Source: Pseudolabrys sp. Root1462 (GTDB taxonomy: Bacteria > Pseudomonadota > Alphaproteobacteria > Rhizobiales > Xanthobacteraceae). From it: a stretch of 64,000 nt of DNA. Below the pieces are notes generated by a model, which made no database searches, had not been told where the DNA came from, and worked only from the letters and a program-made list of their open reading frames with translations. The translations under genes were made by a program, and so were the position numbers. Where the stretch lies: positions 745,359 to 809,358 of the forward strand of contig NZ_LMFS01000003.1 of the NCBI RefSeq assembly GCF_001426945.1, given 5' to 3'. Positions within the stretch are counted from its first letter, which is position 1. Each line of letters starts with the position of its first letter. Below, piece by piece: positions 46,581 through 54,916 of the stretch.

Positions 46581-46671
46581 AGAGCGGATGTTTGCACTCC
46601 CCCCCTCCATCCGCTAGTTTCCGCCCCCATTCGGCAGCTTTATTCCAGCCCCAGGCATTATTGCTAACCTC

Positions 46672-47301
46672 ATGATCGGCCGTCCGAAATTCGTTCTCGC
46701 CTCCGGCTCGCCGCGGCGCCTTGCTTTGGTCAACCAGGCCGGCATCGAGCCCGACGCGCTCAAGCCCTCCGACGTCGACGAGACGCCGAAGCGCGGCGAG
46801 ATCCCGCGCGCCTATGCCAACCGGCTGGCCAAGGAAAAGGCGCAGGTCGCGCTCGACAATATCCGGCTCGACGACGAATTGCGTGGTGCCTTCATTCTCG
46901 CTGCCGACACCGTGGTCGCGGTCGGCCGCCGCATCCTGCCGAAGGCGGAGTTGCTCGACGAGGCGCAACAATGTCTGCGCCTGCTGTCGGGCCGCAATCA
47001 TCGCGTCTACACGTCGATCTGTCTGGTGACGCCGCGCGAAGCGTTCCGCCAGCGCCTGGTCGAGACCCGCGTGCGCTTCAAGCGCTTGTCGTCGGAGGAT
47101 ATTGAATCATACCTCGCGTGCGGCGAATGGCGCGGCAAGGCTGGCGGCTATGCCGCGCAGGGCATTGCCGGCACCTTCATCGTCAAGATGGTCGGTTCCT
47201 ATTCCAACGTGGTCGGCCTGCCGCTTTATGAAACGATGGCGCTGCTCGGCGGCGAAGGCTATCCGATCCGCTTCGGCTGGCTGAACGCGGTGAGCGCCTG
47301 A
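46672..47301 (+). CDS. maf: Maf family nucleotide pyrophosphatase
   Basis: 209 residues. The Maf N-terminal signature [18 protein letters not shown] and the catalytic segment [13 protein letters not shown] are intact, followed by the base-recognition AAQGIAGTF region. Maf proteins hydrolyse modified or canonical nucleoside triphosphates and are linked to septum control. It belongs to the block leading to yacG, as usual for Rhizobiales. Confidence 0.94.
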   Translation: MIGRPKFVLASGSPRRLALVNQAGIEPDALKPSDVDETPKRGEIPRAYANRLAKEKAQVALDNIRLDDELRGAFILAADTVVAVGRRILPKAELLDEAQQCLRLLSGRNHRVYTSICLVTPREAFRQRLVETRVRFKRLSSEDIESYLACGEWRGKAGGYAAQGIAGTFIVKMVGSYSNVVGLPLYETMALLGGEGYPIRFGWLNAVSA

Positions 47302-47362
47302 CGCGCGTATCGCGCAACATGTGACGTGCCCCGGACAGAGGGTGCGGACATGGGGGAAGCGA

Positions 47363-48871
47363 ATGAACCTGGCGTCGTGGCTCACACGTTCCGGTCTCTC
47401 CCATCCCCATACGCCGGCCGCCGCGCTCGGCTCGCGCGTCGTGATGACCTATGGCCAACTGGCAACGCGCGCGGCGAAACTCGCGGGTGCCCTGCGCGAT
47501 AAATTGAAACTCAACCCCGGCGACCGTGTCGCCATTGCCGCGAAGAATTCACCTGACTATCTGACGATGCTTTACGCCGTCTGGCACGCCGGCTGCGCCG
47601 CGGTGCCCGCAAACGCCAAGCTGCATGGTGCGGAACTCGGCTACATTCTCGAACATTCCGGCGCGCGCGTCTGCTTCGCCTCGAAGGGCCTCGATGCCGA
47701 CATCGCGCCGCATGCGCCGTCATCGATCGAGCGTTTGATCTTGATCGGCAGCGCCGAATACGAGGCGCTGTTTGATGCCGACGTCATCGATATAGCGGCG
47801 CGTACCGGCGACGATCTCGCCTGGCTGTTCTACACCTCGGGCACGACGGGCCGGCCGAAAGGCGCGATGCTGACTCATCGCAATGTCGCCGTTGCGAGTT
47901 ATGCCTATGGCGCGGAGGTCGATCCCGTGTCACCGGGTGACGCCATCCTGCACGCCGCGCCGATGAGCCACGGCTCTGGCCTTTACATCATGCAGCACGT
48001 GGCGCGCCTCGGCGTGCAGGTGGTGCCGGAGTCGGGGGCCTTCGAGCCGGACGAAATCTTCGCGCTGTTCGATCGTTGGCCGAACACTTCGATGTTTGCC
48101 GCGCCGACCATGATCAAGCGGCTGGTGGACAGCGAAACCTCCTGCAACGTCGGCAACATCCGCACGTTGGTCTGGGGCGGCGCGCCGATGTATGTCGAGG
48201 ACTGCCTCAAGGCGCTCGACCGTTTTGGTCCGCGGCTGGCGCAGATCTATGGCCAGGGCGAATCGCCGATGACCATCACCACGCTGACCAGGCAGGATAT
48301 CGCCGACCGCGATCATCCGCGCTGGCGCGAGCGCCTCGCCTCGGCCGGCAAGCCTTATGCCTGCGTCGATGTGATTGTCGCCGGCGCCGACGGCGAAGCC
48401 TTACCGGTCGGCGAGACCGGCGAGATCCTGGTCGGCGGCGACGTCGTCATGGCCGGCTACTGGCGCAACGAGGCGGCGACCGCGGCCGCGCTGGGTGGCG
48501 GCTATCTGCACACCGGCGATGTCGGCGCCTTCGATGCCGAGGGCTATCTGACGCTGAAGGACCGCTCCAAGGACCTGATCATATCCGGCGGCTCGAACAT
48601 CTACCCGCGCGAAGTCGAGGAGGTGCTGCTGACCCACGCCGCGGTGCGCGAAGTCTCCGTAATCGGCCGGCCCGACGCCGAATGGGGCGAGGCGGTTGTG
48701 GCCTATGTGGTGGGCGACGCGCCTGCCTCCGAGCTCGACGCCCTCTGCCTCTCCCATATCGCCCGGTTCAAGCGGCCGAAGGACTACGTTTTCGTCGATG
48801 CCCTGCCGAAGAACAATTACGGCAAGATCCTGAAAACCGAACTGCGCACTCTCGATGCGCGGCGGAAATGA
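47363..48871 (+). CDS. Acyl-CoA ligase (AMP-binding family)
   Basis: 502 residues. The AMP-binding P-loop FYTSGTTGRPKGAMLTHRN and the second adenylation motif IYGQGESPM are present; the C-terminal hinge LKDRSKDLIISGGSNIYPREVE and the catalytic Lys in KNNYGKILKTELR complete the ANL-enzyme layout. It activates a carboxylate (fatty or aromatic acid) as CoA thioester. The start ATG 47363 is preceded by GGGGGAAG. Its position between maf and yacG is not part of the normal block. Confidence 0.9.
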   Translation: MNLASWLTRSGLSHPHTPAAALGSRVVMTYGQLATRAAKLAGALRDKLKLNPGDRVAIAAKNSPDYLTMLYAVWHAGCAAVPANAKLHGAELGYILEHSGARVCFASKGLDADIAPHAPSSIERLILIGSAEYEALFDADVIDIAARTGDDLAWLFYTSGTTGRPKGAMLTHRNVAVASYAYGAEVDPVSPGDAILHAAPMSHGSGLYIMQHVARLGVQVVPESGAFEPDEIFALFDRWPNTSMFAAPTMIKRLVDSETSCNVGNIRTLVWGGAPMYVEDCLKALDRFGPRLAQIYGQGESPMTITTLTRQDIADRDHPRWRERLASAGKPYACVDVIVAGADGEALPVGETGEILVGGDVVMAGYWRNEAATAAALGGGYLHTGDVGAFDAEGYLTLKDRSKDLIISGGSNIYPREVEEVLLTHAAVREVSVIGRPDAEWGEAVVAYVVGDAPASELDALCLSHIARFKRPKDYVFVDALPKNNYGKILKTELRTLDARRK

Positions 48872-48884
48872 TTATATTGCGCTC

Positions 48885-49094
48885 ATGAACGAAACCGTCC
48901 GCAAGACCCAGACCGCGCGCTGCCCGATCTGCCGCAAGCCGGCCGATGTCGCCTTCAAGCCGTTCTGCTCCAAGCGTTGCGCCGACATCGATCTCAACCG
49001 CTGGCTGACCGGCGTCTATGCCGTGCCCGTCAAGGAAGAAGAAGATGAGGACGGCACCCGGCCGACCGATGGCATCGAGGAACAACCGGAATGA
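48885..49094 (+). CDS. yacG: DNA gyrase inhibitor YacG
   Basis: 69 residues. A zinc-binding Cys4 arrangement (CPICRK and FCSKRC) is followed by ADIDLNRWLTGVYAVP and an acidic C-terminal tail, as in YacG proteins that bind gyrase. ATG 48885 is 13 bp after the ligase stop. It overlaps the next gene by 4 bp (ATGA). Confidence 0.93.
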   Translation: MNETVRKTQTARCPICRKPADVAFKPFCSKRCADIDLNRWLTGVYAVPVKEEEDEDGTRPTDGIEEQPE

Positions 49095-49621
49095 ACGCGC
49101 CCGCGGCCGCCATCGACTGGCCCGACCAGCTTTACGCCACGCTCAAACGCGCCGGCATCCGCCAGGTCGGCTACGTGCCGGATGCCGGGCACGCGCGGTT
49201 GATCGACCGCGTGCGCGCCGATCCCGATATCCACGATGTGGTGCTGACCACGGAGGAAGAAGGCATCGCGCTCGCCGCCGGCGCCTGGCTGGGCGGTCAG
49301 CGCGCTGTGCTGCTGATGCAATCGAGCGGCGTCGGCAACTGCATCAACATGCTGTCGCTGGCGCGATCGTGCCGCTTTCCGCTACTGATGATGATCACCA
49401 TGCGCGGCGAGTGGGAAGAGTTCAATCCGTGGCAGCAGCCGATGGGTTCCATCGTCGAGCCTGTGATGAAGCTGAGCGAAGCCGAGGTCTATCGCGCGAC
49501 AAGGCCGGAGGAGGTCGAAGGTCTCGCCGAGCGCGCGGTGCAGCACGTATTCGGCGACGAGCGCATCGCCGCGTTGATCTTGTCCCAGCAGCTCATCGGC
49601 AAGAAGGTGTGGGTGAAATGA
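49091..49621 (+). CDS. Split ThDP decarboxylase, alpha (PYR-domain) subunit
   Basis: 176 residues making up the pyrimidine-binding domain of a thiamine-diphosphate enzyme (TTEEEGIALAAGAWLGG carries the catalytic Glu). The two-subunit form resembles sulfopyruvate decarboxylase ComD and phosphonopyruvate decarboxylase. The neighbouring gene gives the PP domain, with which it must pair to be active. It shares ATGA overlaps on both sides. The substrate is likely a phosphono- or sulfo-pyruvate or another 2-keto acid. Confidence 0.82.
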   Translation: MNAPAAAIDWPDQLYATLKRAGIRQVGYVPDAGHARLIDRVRADPDIHDVVLTTEEEGIALAAGAWLGGQRAVLLMQSSGVGNCINMLSLARSCRFPLLMMITMRGEWEEFNPWQQPMGSIVEPVMKLSEAEVYRATRPEEVEGLAERAVQHVFGDERIAALILSQQLIGKKVWVK

Positions 49622-50205
49622 GCGCACTGGACCGCCGCGCCGCGATGGCGACGTTGCTGGCCGATCGAAAGGACGACCTGCTGGTCGTTCCCGGCCTCGG
49701 CTCGACCTGCTGGGATCTCGCCGCCGCCGGCGACAACGATCGCAATTTCTATCTCTGGGGCGCCATGGGCGGAGCGGCGATGATCGGCCTTGGGCTGGCG
49801 TTGGCGCAGCCCGACAAGCGCGTGCTGGTCGTAACGGGCGATGGCGAGATGCTCATGGGCATGGGCTCGCTCGCCACCATCGGCGTCAAGCGGCCAGCCA
49901 ATCTCGCGGTCGTGGTGTTCGACAACGGCCACTATGGCGAGACCGGCATGCAGCCGAGTCACACCAGCACCGGCGGCGTCGATCTGGTCGCGATCGCGGA
50001 GGGTTGCGGCATTGCGGCGGTGCTGGATGTCCGCGACGAGGCTGGGCTCGCCGGGCTGGCCTCCAGGCTGAAGGACCTGAGCGGCGCGGGGCCTCTTTTT
50101 GCCAGGGTCGCCATTGCCGCGGGCGAAGCGCCCCGCGTCTTGCCGGAGCGTGACGGCATCGTGCTGAAAAATCGCTTCCGGGCCGCTATCGGCCTGAAAG
50201 CCTGA
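49618..50205 (+). CDS. Split ThDP decarboxylase, beta (PP-domain) subunit
   Basis: 195 residues forming the diphosphate-binding domain. The GDG motif begins GDGEMLMGMGSLATIG and ends with the Asn of FDNGHYG. Together with the preceding alpha subunit it completes the enzyme, like ComE with ComD. The start ATG 49618 overlaps the stop of the alpha gene by 4 bp. The reading frame upstream of it lies inside the alpha gene and is not coding. Confidence 0.82.
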   Translation: MSALDRRAAMATLLADRKDDLLVVPGLGSTCWDLAAAGDNDRNFYLWGAMGGAAMIGLGLALAQPDKRVLVVTGDGEMLMGMGSLATIGVKRPANLAVVVFDNGHYGETGMQPSHTSTGGVDLVAIAEGCGIAAVLDVRDEAGLAGLASRLKDLSGAGPLFARVAIAAGEAPRVLPERDGIVLKNRFRAAIGLKA

Positions 50206-50310
50206 GGGAATTTTGCTCGGCTGGGTTCTGGACAGGGGCGGGCCGGCCCTCTATAACGCGGCGCTCGACAGGGTTCGGCGGCCAGCAGCCGGATAACAGT
50301 CTGTCTTTGG

Positions 50311-50386
50311 GCCCAGGTAGCTCAGTTGGTAGAGCATGCGATTGAAAATCGCAGTGTCGGTGGTTCGATCCCGCCCCTGGGCACCA
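50311..50386 (+). tRNA. tRNA-Phe (GAA)
   Basis: 76-nt cloverleaf: acceptor GCCCAGG with CCTGGGC, D arm TAGCTCAGTTGGTAGAGCA, anticodon stem GCGAT/ATCGC and loop TTGAAAA giving anticodon GAA, TpsiC loop GGTTCGATCC, encoded CCA. It closes the hisD-maf-yacG block. There is no integrase next to it. Confidence 0.96.
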
Positions 50387-50414
50387 TTTCCCTGCCGCTA
50401 GGTTCCCAAAGTCG

Positions 50415-53165
50415 CTACTCCGCGAGCAGAACGGCCACCGGGATGTCCGTGAGCATCGCCGACAGATCGAGTTGATCGATTGCCGCATCCGCTGGCGATA
50501 GCAGGTTGCGGTAGCGGCCGCTTTGTTCGACCTCGAGACTTGCTTCAATGCGCTCGGGCCAGCGCCAGCCGCCGTCGGTCAGCGGACCGAAATGACGGCC
50601 GACCGCGATGACAATGCGCTGCCGTCTGAAGCTGCGGGTGAAGGCGATGATATGCCGCGCATGCGCGCCGGACACGCGCACCGGCTGATAGTCACCCTCG
50701 CGGAACAGGTCCGCAAAGCGCGATCGCACGTCGAGCAGGGCCTTTGTCAGTGCGAGCTTGATCTCGCCTGTACGCCAATCCCGTGCCAGGGCCGCCCAGT
50801 CGGCGTGATGTAAAAGCGCGTCGCGGCGTTTCTGAAAATCGACCGGCCGGCGGTTGTCGGGATCCACCAGAGATAAGTCCCAGAACTCGGTGCCCTGATA
50901 GAAGTCCGGTACGCCCGGCGTCAGCGCCTTCAGCGCCACCTGGGACAAGCCGTTGAGCGCGCCAAGCACCGACGTGCGCTCCGCGAAGCCGGCAAAGGAT
51001 TGGAGGAAGTCGCCGGCGCTTGCCGGGTCGAGCACGGCGCCGACAAATTCCGTCAACAGCCGCTCATAATCTTCGTCAGGCGTGGTCCAGCTCGTCTGCT
51101 GTTTGCCCTCGCGCGCGGCCTTGATCACATAGGCCTTCATGCGCTCGATAAACTCGGCATCCGGTGTGCCGGGCCAGGCGCCGATGAGCGCCTGATAAAT
51201 CATATATTCATGGGCTGCGCTCGGTCGCCGCGATTTGCCTCGGCGCTCGATCAGCGCCGCATTTTGCTCGCCCCATTTGCGGACAGCCGCGTCCCAATCG
51301 CCGGCCATCTCCGTCAGCGCCAGAATGCGCGCCCGCGCATCCTCGCCGCGCTTGGTGTCGTGAGTGGCGGTCGCCGTCAGGCTGCCGGATTCCTTGTCGA
51401 GCCGGCGGCGTTGTAGCGCATGGAAATCACCGATCGTCAGGGCATGGGCGTCCGGATGGCCGCCGACTTCGTTGAAGGCGAGCAGCCGGTGATCGCGGTA
51501 GAAGACGGTGTCCTCCATCGCCTTGGCCATCAACGGCCCGGTGAACTGCTGCAGCTTGAGCGCGAAATTGCGGACGCGCGGCGCGCTGTAGCTCGGGTCA
51601 CGAGCGAGATCGAGTGTGACCGCCTTGCGCAGAAAATCGAAGATGTCGGGGTCCGGGCCTGCCCAGCGCTTTCTGACGCGCCCGATGACGAGATCGATGG
51701 TTATGCGGTCCGTCGCCGAGGCGCCGGCGGCCGTGACATAGGTGCGGTAGAGCGGGAATTCGAGCGCGTAAAGCAGCAGCGCTTCGCGCAGCCGGTTGAG
51801 CGTATAGTCCCGCGTCGAAAAATGTCCGGCGGCGATGCGCGCCAGAGCGCGCGACAGCACGGTGAATTCGCTGGCCAGCATGGTGTCGATGACGCGCCGC
51901 TTGGCGCCGTCGAGCATGTCGGCAGGCGAGGCCTGTTCGCCGGTAAAGGCGCGCCAGGTCGCCTCGAGAGGGGCAAGGCCTGCGCCGTCCGCCAGAACAT
52001 GCGAAATGACGTTAAGCCATTCGTAGCCCGTCGTGCCAGCGACTCCGGGCAAGGCCGGCAGCGGCTCGCCCTCGGCGAGAATCTTCTCGACGATGACGTA
52101 GAAGGGCTCGCGGGAATTCTTGGGGCGTGCCTTGCGGGTCAGTTGCTGCAGGCGCCTCGTGTATTGCGCGGGGTCGCGCAGGCCGTCGATGTGATCGAGC
52201 CGCAGCCCCTGCAACTGGTCGTCCCGGATCAGTCGTTCGACGCGTTCGTGAATGCTTCGGAACACGATCGACTGTTCGACGCGCAGGCCGGCCAGCTCAT
52301 TGATGTCGAAGAAGCGGCGATAGTTCACCGCGGCGAAGGCGACACGCCAATAGGCGATGCGGTAATTCTGCCGCTCGAGCAGACGATGCAACTGCGCGCG
52401 GCCCGCTTCGTCGTCGCCCCGGTAAGCGGCATCGAGGCCACGTTCGATGATCGTGGCTCCGCCGGCGATCGAGCGCAATGCTTCCTTGAACGCCGGGGCC
52501 TCACGATAGGATGGCGTCTTCAGGTCGCGAGACCGGTCCGCGAGCGCGAGCAGTTCCTTGCCACCCGCATCCTGGGCGGCATCGGCGGCTATCACGGCGG
52601 TGCGGATGATTTCATTATAGCGCTGCGGATTGATCGGCAGCTTGTTGGCATAATACCAGGCGGCGAAGCTGCCGGTCCCGGCGTCGTATTTGAGTTCGAT
52701 CTCGCCGGATTGCAGCGCCTCGCCGTAAGGCTTGCCGAGGATCGGCAGCAGCACGCCGGGGTTATGGCGAAATGGCACCGCGTCCCAGTCGATGTCGAAG
52801 GCCTGCGCATAAGGCGAGTCCTTGCCCCATTCCAATACATCGAGCCACCAGGCATTGTCGGCGTGACCGACGCCCATGTGGTTCGGAACGAAATCGAGGA
52901 TCAGACCGAGGTCGTGCTTCTTGAGCGCATCGCTCAGGCGGGCGAAGGCCTCCTCGCCGCCGAGTTCGGGATTGAGCTGACCGTGGTCGATGATGTCGTA
53001 GCCATGCGTACTGCCAGGGCGGGCCTTGAGAAACGGCGACGCGTAGAGATGCGAGATGCCGAGCTGCTTCAGGTAAGGCGCAAGCGCGGCGGCGTCATCG
53101 AAGGTGAAATCCTTGGTGAACTGCAGACGATAGGTGGCGCGCGGAATGGTGGGGGGCATCGGCAT
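50415..53165 (-). CDS. treY: Maltooligosyl trehalose synthase
   Basis: 916-residue GH13 enzyme that converts the reducing-end maltose of an alpha-1,4-glucan into a trehalose unit by intramolecular transglycosylation. The opening ATYRLQFTKDFTFDD and ISHLYASPFLKARPGSTHGYD are TreY signatures; LRLDHIDGLRDP holds the catalytic Asp. The ATG at 53165 overlaps the treZ stop by 4 bp. Last gene of the trehalose-glucan operon; its product is cut by TreZ to free trehalose. Confidence 0.95.
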   Translation of the reverse strand: MPMPPTIPRATYRLQFTKDFTFDDAAALAPYLKQLGISHLYASPFLKARPGSTHGYDIIDHGQLNPELGGEEAFARLSDALKKHDLGLILDFVPNHMGVGHADNAWWLDVLEWGKDSPYAQAFDIDWDAVPFRHNPGVLLPILGKPYGEALQSGEIELKYDAGTGSFAAWYYANKLPINPQRYNEIIRTAVIAADAAQDAGGKELLALADRSRDLKTPSYREAPAFKEALRSIAGGATIIERGLDAAYRGDDEAGRAQLHRLLERQNYRIAYWRVAFAAVNYRRFFDINELAGLRVEQSIVFRSIHERVERLIRDDQLQGLRLDHIDGLRDPAQYTRRLQQLTRKARPKNSREPFYVIVEKILAEGEPLPALPGVAGTTGYEWLNVISHVLADGAGLAPLEATWRAFTGEQASPADMLDGAKRRVIDTMLASEFTVLSRALARIAAGHFSTRDYTLNRLREALLLYALEFPLYRTYVTAAGASATDRITIDLVIGRVRKRWAGPDPDIFDFLRKAVTLDLARDPSYSAPRVRNFALKLQQFTGPLMAKAMEDTVFYRDHRLLAFNEVGGHPDAHALTIGDFHALQRRRLDKESGSLTATATHDTKRGEDARARILALTEMAGDWDAAVRKWGEQNAALIERRGKSRRPSAAHEYMIYQALIGAWPGTPDAEFIERMKAYVIKAAREGKQQTSWTTPDEDYERLLTEFVGAVLDPASAGDFLQSFAGFAERTSVLGALNGLSQVALKALTPGVPDFYQGTEFWDLSLVDPDNRRPVDFQKRRDALLHHADWAALARDWRTGEIKLALTKALLDVRSRFADLFREGDYQPVRVSGAHARHIIAFTRSFRRQRIVIAVGRHFGPLTDGGWRWPERIEASLEVEQSGRYRNLLSPADAAIDQLDLSAMLTDIPVAVLLAE

Positions 53166-54916
53166 CAACCCGCGACCGCGGCATACACCGTCCAGGGCGG
53201 CAGTGTCGCGGGCGGTGCACCGTTCCAGATGGGCTCGCCCCATTGAAGGGGGACCGGCGCCGGCTTCGGCGCGTCACTGAGATTGGCGAGCAGCATCAAG
53301 GTAGCCGAGCCCGCCGGCCATTCGGCATAGAGGCGCCCGGTCTCGAGAGTGGCTCTTCCTTTTCCGGTCATCGCTCGAAGGAGCGGCACAATGCGTTCGC
53401 GGCGCACGCGCAGCAGGTCGCGCGTCAGTGCCAGTCGTTGGGCGTGCGCCGGTTCGGCCGCCGCGCCCCAGTCGAGCACAGCAAGATCGCGGGTCTCGCG
53501 TGCCAGCGGGTCCGGAATTTCCTCGCCGTGACGGGCATAGGCCTCGGCAAATTCGCGCTTGCGGCCCTGGCGGACGGCTTCGGCGAGTTCACCTTTGAAG
53601 TCGCAGAAAAACGGGAACGGCTCGGTGGCACCCCATTCCTCGCCCATGAAAAGCAGCGGCGGCGAGGGTTGCAGCAGCAGCACGGCCAGCGCGGCTTCCA
53701 CCGCTTCAGGCAAAGCCAGCGTCGCCAGTCGCTCGCCGAGCGGGCGATTGCCGATCTGGTCGTGGTTCTGGAGGAAATTCACAAAAGCCGAACGCGGCAG
53801 CGCGGTGCTCGGCTCGCCCCGTTGGCTGCCGCCGCGATGCGGCGACGGCGTGCCTTGATAAGAGAAGCCCTCGGCCAGCACACGCTCGATATGGACGACG
53901 ACATCGCCATAGTCGCTGTAATAGCCCTGAGCTTCGCCGGTCAGCAGCACGTGCCAAGCGTGATGATAGTCGTCGTTCCACTGCGCGCGATAGCGGCCGG
54001 CCGGCGGATCCTCATCCGGCGCCAGCAGCGCCGCACGGTTGTCGTCGTTCTCGAGCACCAGATGGATGTGGCGGTCGGTCTCGCGCGCAAGCTCGCCAAC
54101 CGTCCGGCTGAGTTCCGTCAACAACTCCGGCTCGCCGGGCGTGACAATGGCGTGCACGGCATCGAGGCGAAGGCCGTCAAAGCGATAATGACTCAGCCAG
54201 TGCACAGCATTCTCGACGGCGAAGGCGCGGACTTCCGGCACGCGATAATCAATGGCGCCGCCCCAGGGCGTATGCGCATCGGAGAATGTGGCGGGCGCGA
54301 TGCGGCCGAGGTAATTTCCTTCCGGGCCGAAGTGATTGTAGACGACGTCGAGAAACACCATCAGACCGCGCGCGTGAGCGGCGTCGATCAGAGCCTTGAG
54401 ATCCTCCGGGCGGCCGTAACTGGAGTCCGGCGCATAAGGCAGCACGCCGTCATAGCCCCAGTTCCAGAGGCCGGGAAAGTCGGACAGCGGCATCAGTTCG
54501 AGCGCCGTGATGCCGGTTGCGACGAGGTGATCGAGCTTGTCGATGATGGCCCGGTAGGTGCCTTGCGGCGTGAAGGTCCCCACATGGGCTTCGAGAAACA
54601 CGCAGTCTTCCCACGGACGCCCGCGCCATTCGGTCTGCCAGGCGAAGTCGTGGTCAATGACTTCGCTCGGACCCGCGACATCGTCGGGCTGAAAATGCGA
54701 GCCTGGGTCCGGGATATCGAGTTCGCCGTCGATGCGGAAGCTGTAACGGGTCCCCGCCTCGGCGCCCGGGACCGTGGCGAGAAACCAGTCGCCTCGCCGG
54801 GTCATCGGAACAGGCTTGTCGAGGAGAACATCGACCGAGCGCGCTGCCGGTGCCCATAGCCGAAAGGTGACGCCCTCGCTGGTGCGCAGCGGCCCGAATA
54901 ACGCAGGCGCCGTCAT
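53165..54916 (-). CDS. treZ: Maltooligosyl trehalose trehalohydrolase
   Basis: 583 residues, GH13. It frees trehalose from maltooligosyl trehalose made by TreY. An N-terminal E-set domain (RTSEGVTFRLWAPAARSVDVLLD) is followed by the GH13 barrel with FDGLRLDAVHAI (nucleophile Asp) and LVLENDDN (acid Glu). ATG 54916 overlaps the glgX stop by 4 bp. Open frame further upstream lies in glgX and is not used. Confidence 0.94.
   Translation of the reverse strand: MTAPALFGPLRTSEGVTFRLWAPAARSVDVLLDKPVPMTRRGDWFLATVPGAEAGTRYSFRIDGELDIPDPGSHFQPDDVAGPSEVIDHDFAWQTEWRGRPWEDCVFLEAHVGTFTPQGTYRAIIDKLDHLVATGITALELMPLSDFPGLWNWGYDGVLPYAPDSSYGRPEDLKALIDAAHARGLMVFLDVVYNHFGPEGNYLGRIAPATFSDAHTPWGGAIDYRVPEVRAFAVENAVHWLSHYRFDGLRLDAVHAIVTPGEPELLTELSRTVGELARETDRHIHLVLENDDNRAALLAPDEDPPAGRYRAQWNDDYHHAWHVLLTGEAQGYYSDYGDVVVHIERVLAEGFSYQGTPSPHRGGSQRGEPSTALPRSAFVNFLQNHDQIGNRPLGERLATLALPEAVEAALAVLLLQPSPPLLFMGEEWGATEPFPFFCDFKGELAEAVRQGRKREFAEAYARHGEEIPDPLARETRDLAVLDWGAAAEPAHAQRLALTRDLLRVRRERIVPLLRAMTGKGRATLETGRLYAEWPAGSATLMLLANLSDAPKPAPVPLQWGEPIWNGAPPATLPPWTVYAAVAG

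Noticed and set aside
50311-50386. tRNA-Phe as attachment site of a genomic island
   Set aside because: No integrase, direct repeat of the tRNA 3' end, or phage gene is visible in the adjoining 13 kb, which holds a regular metabolic operon.
51420-53246. 608-codon open frame antisense to treY
   Set aside because: Low-complexity shadow translation; treY on the other strand has intact catalytic motifs.
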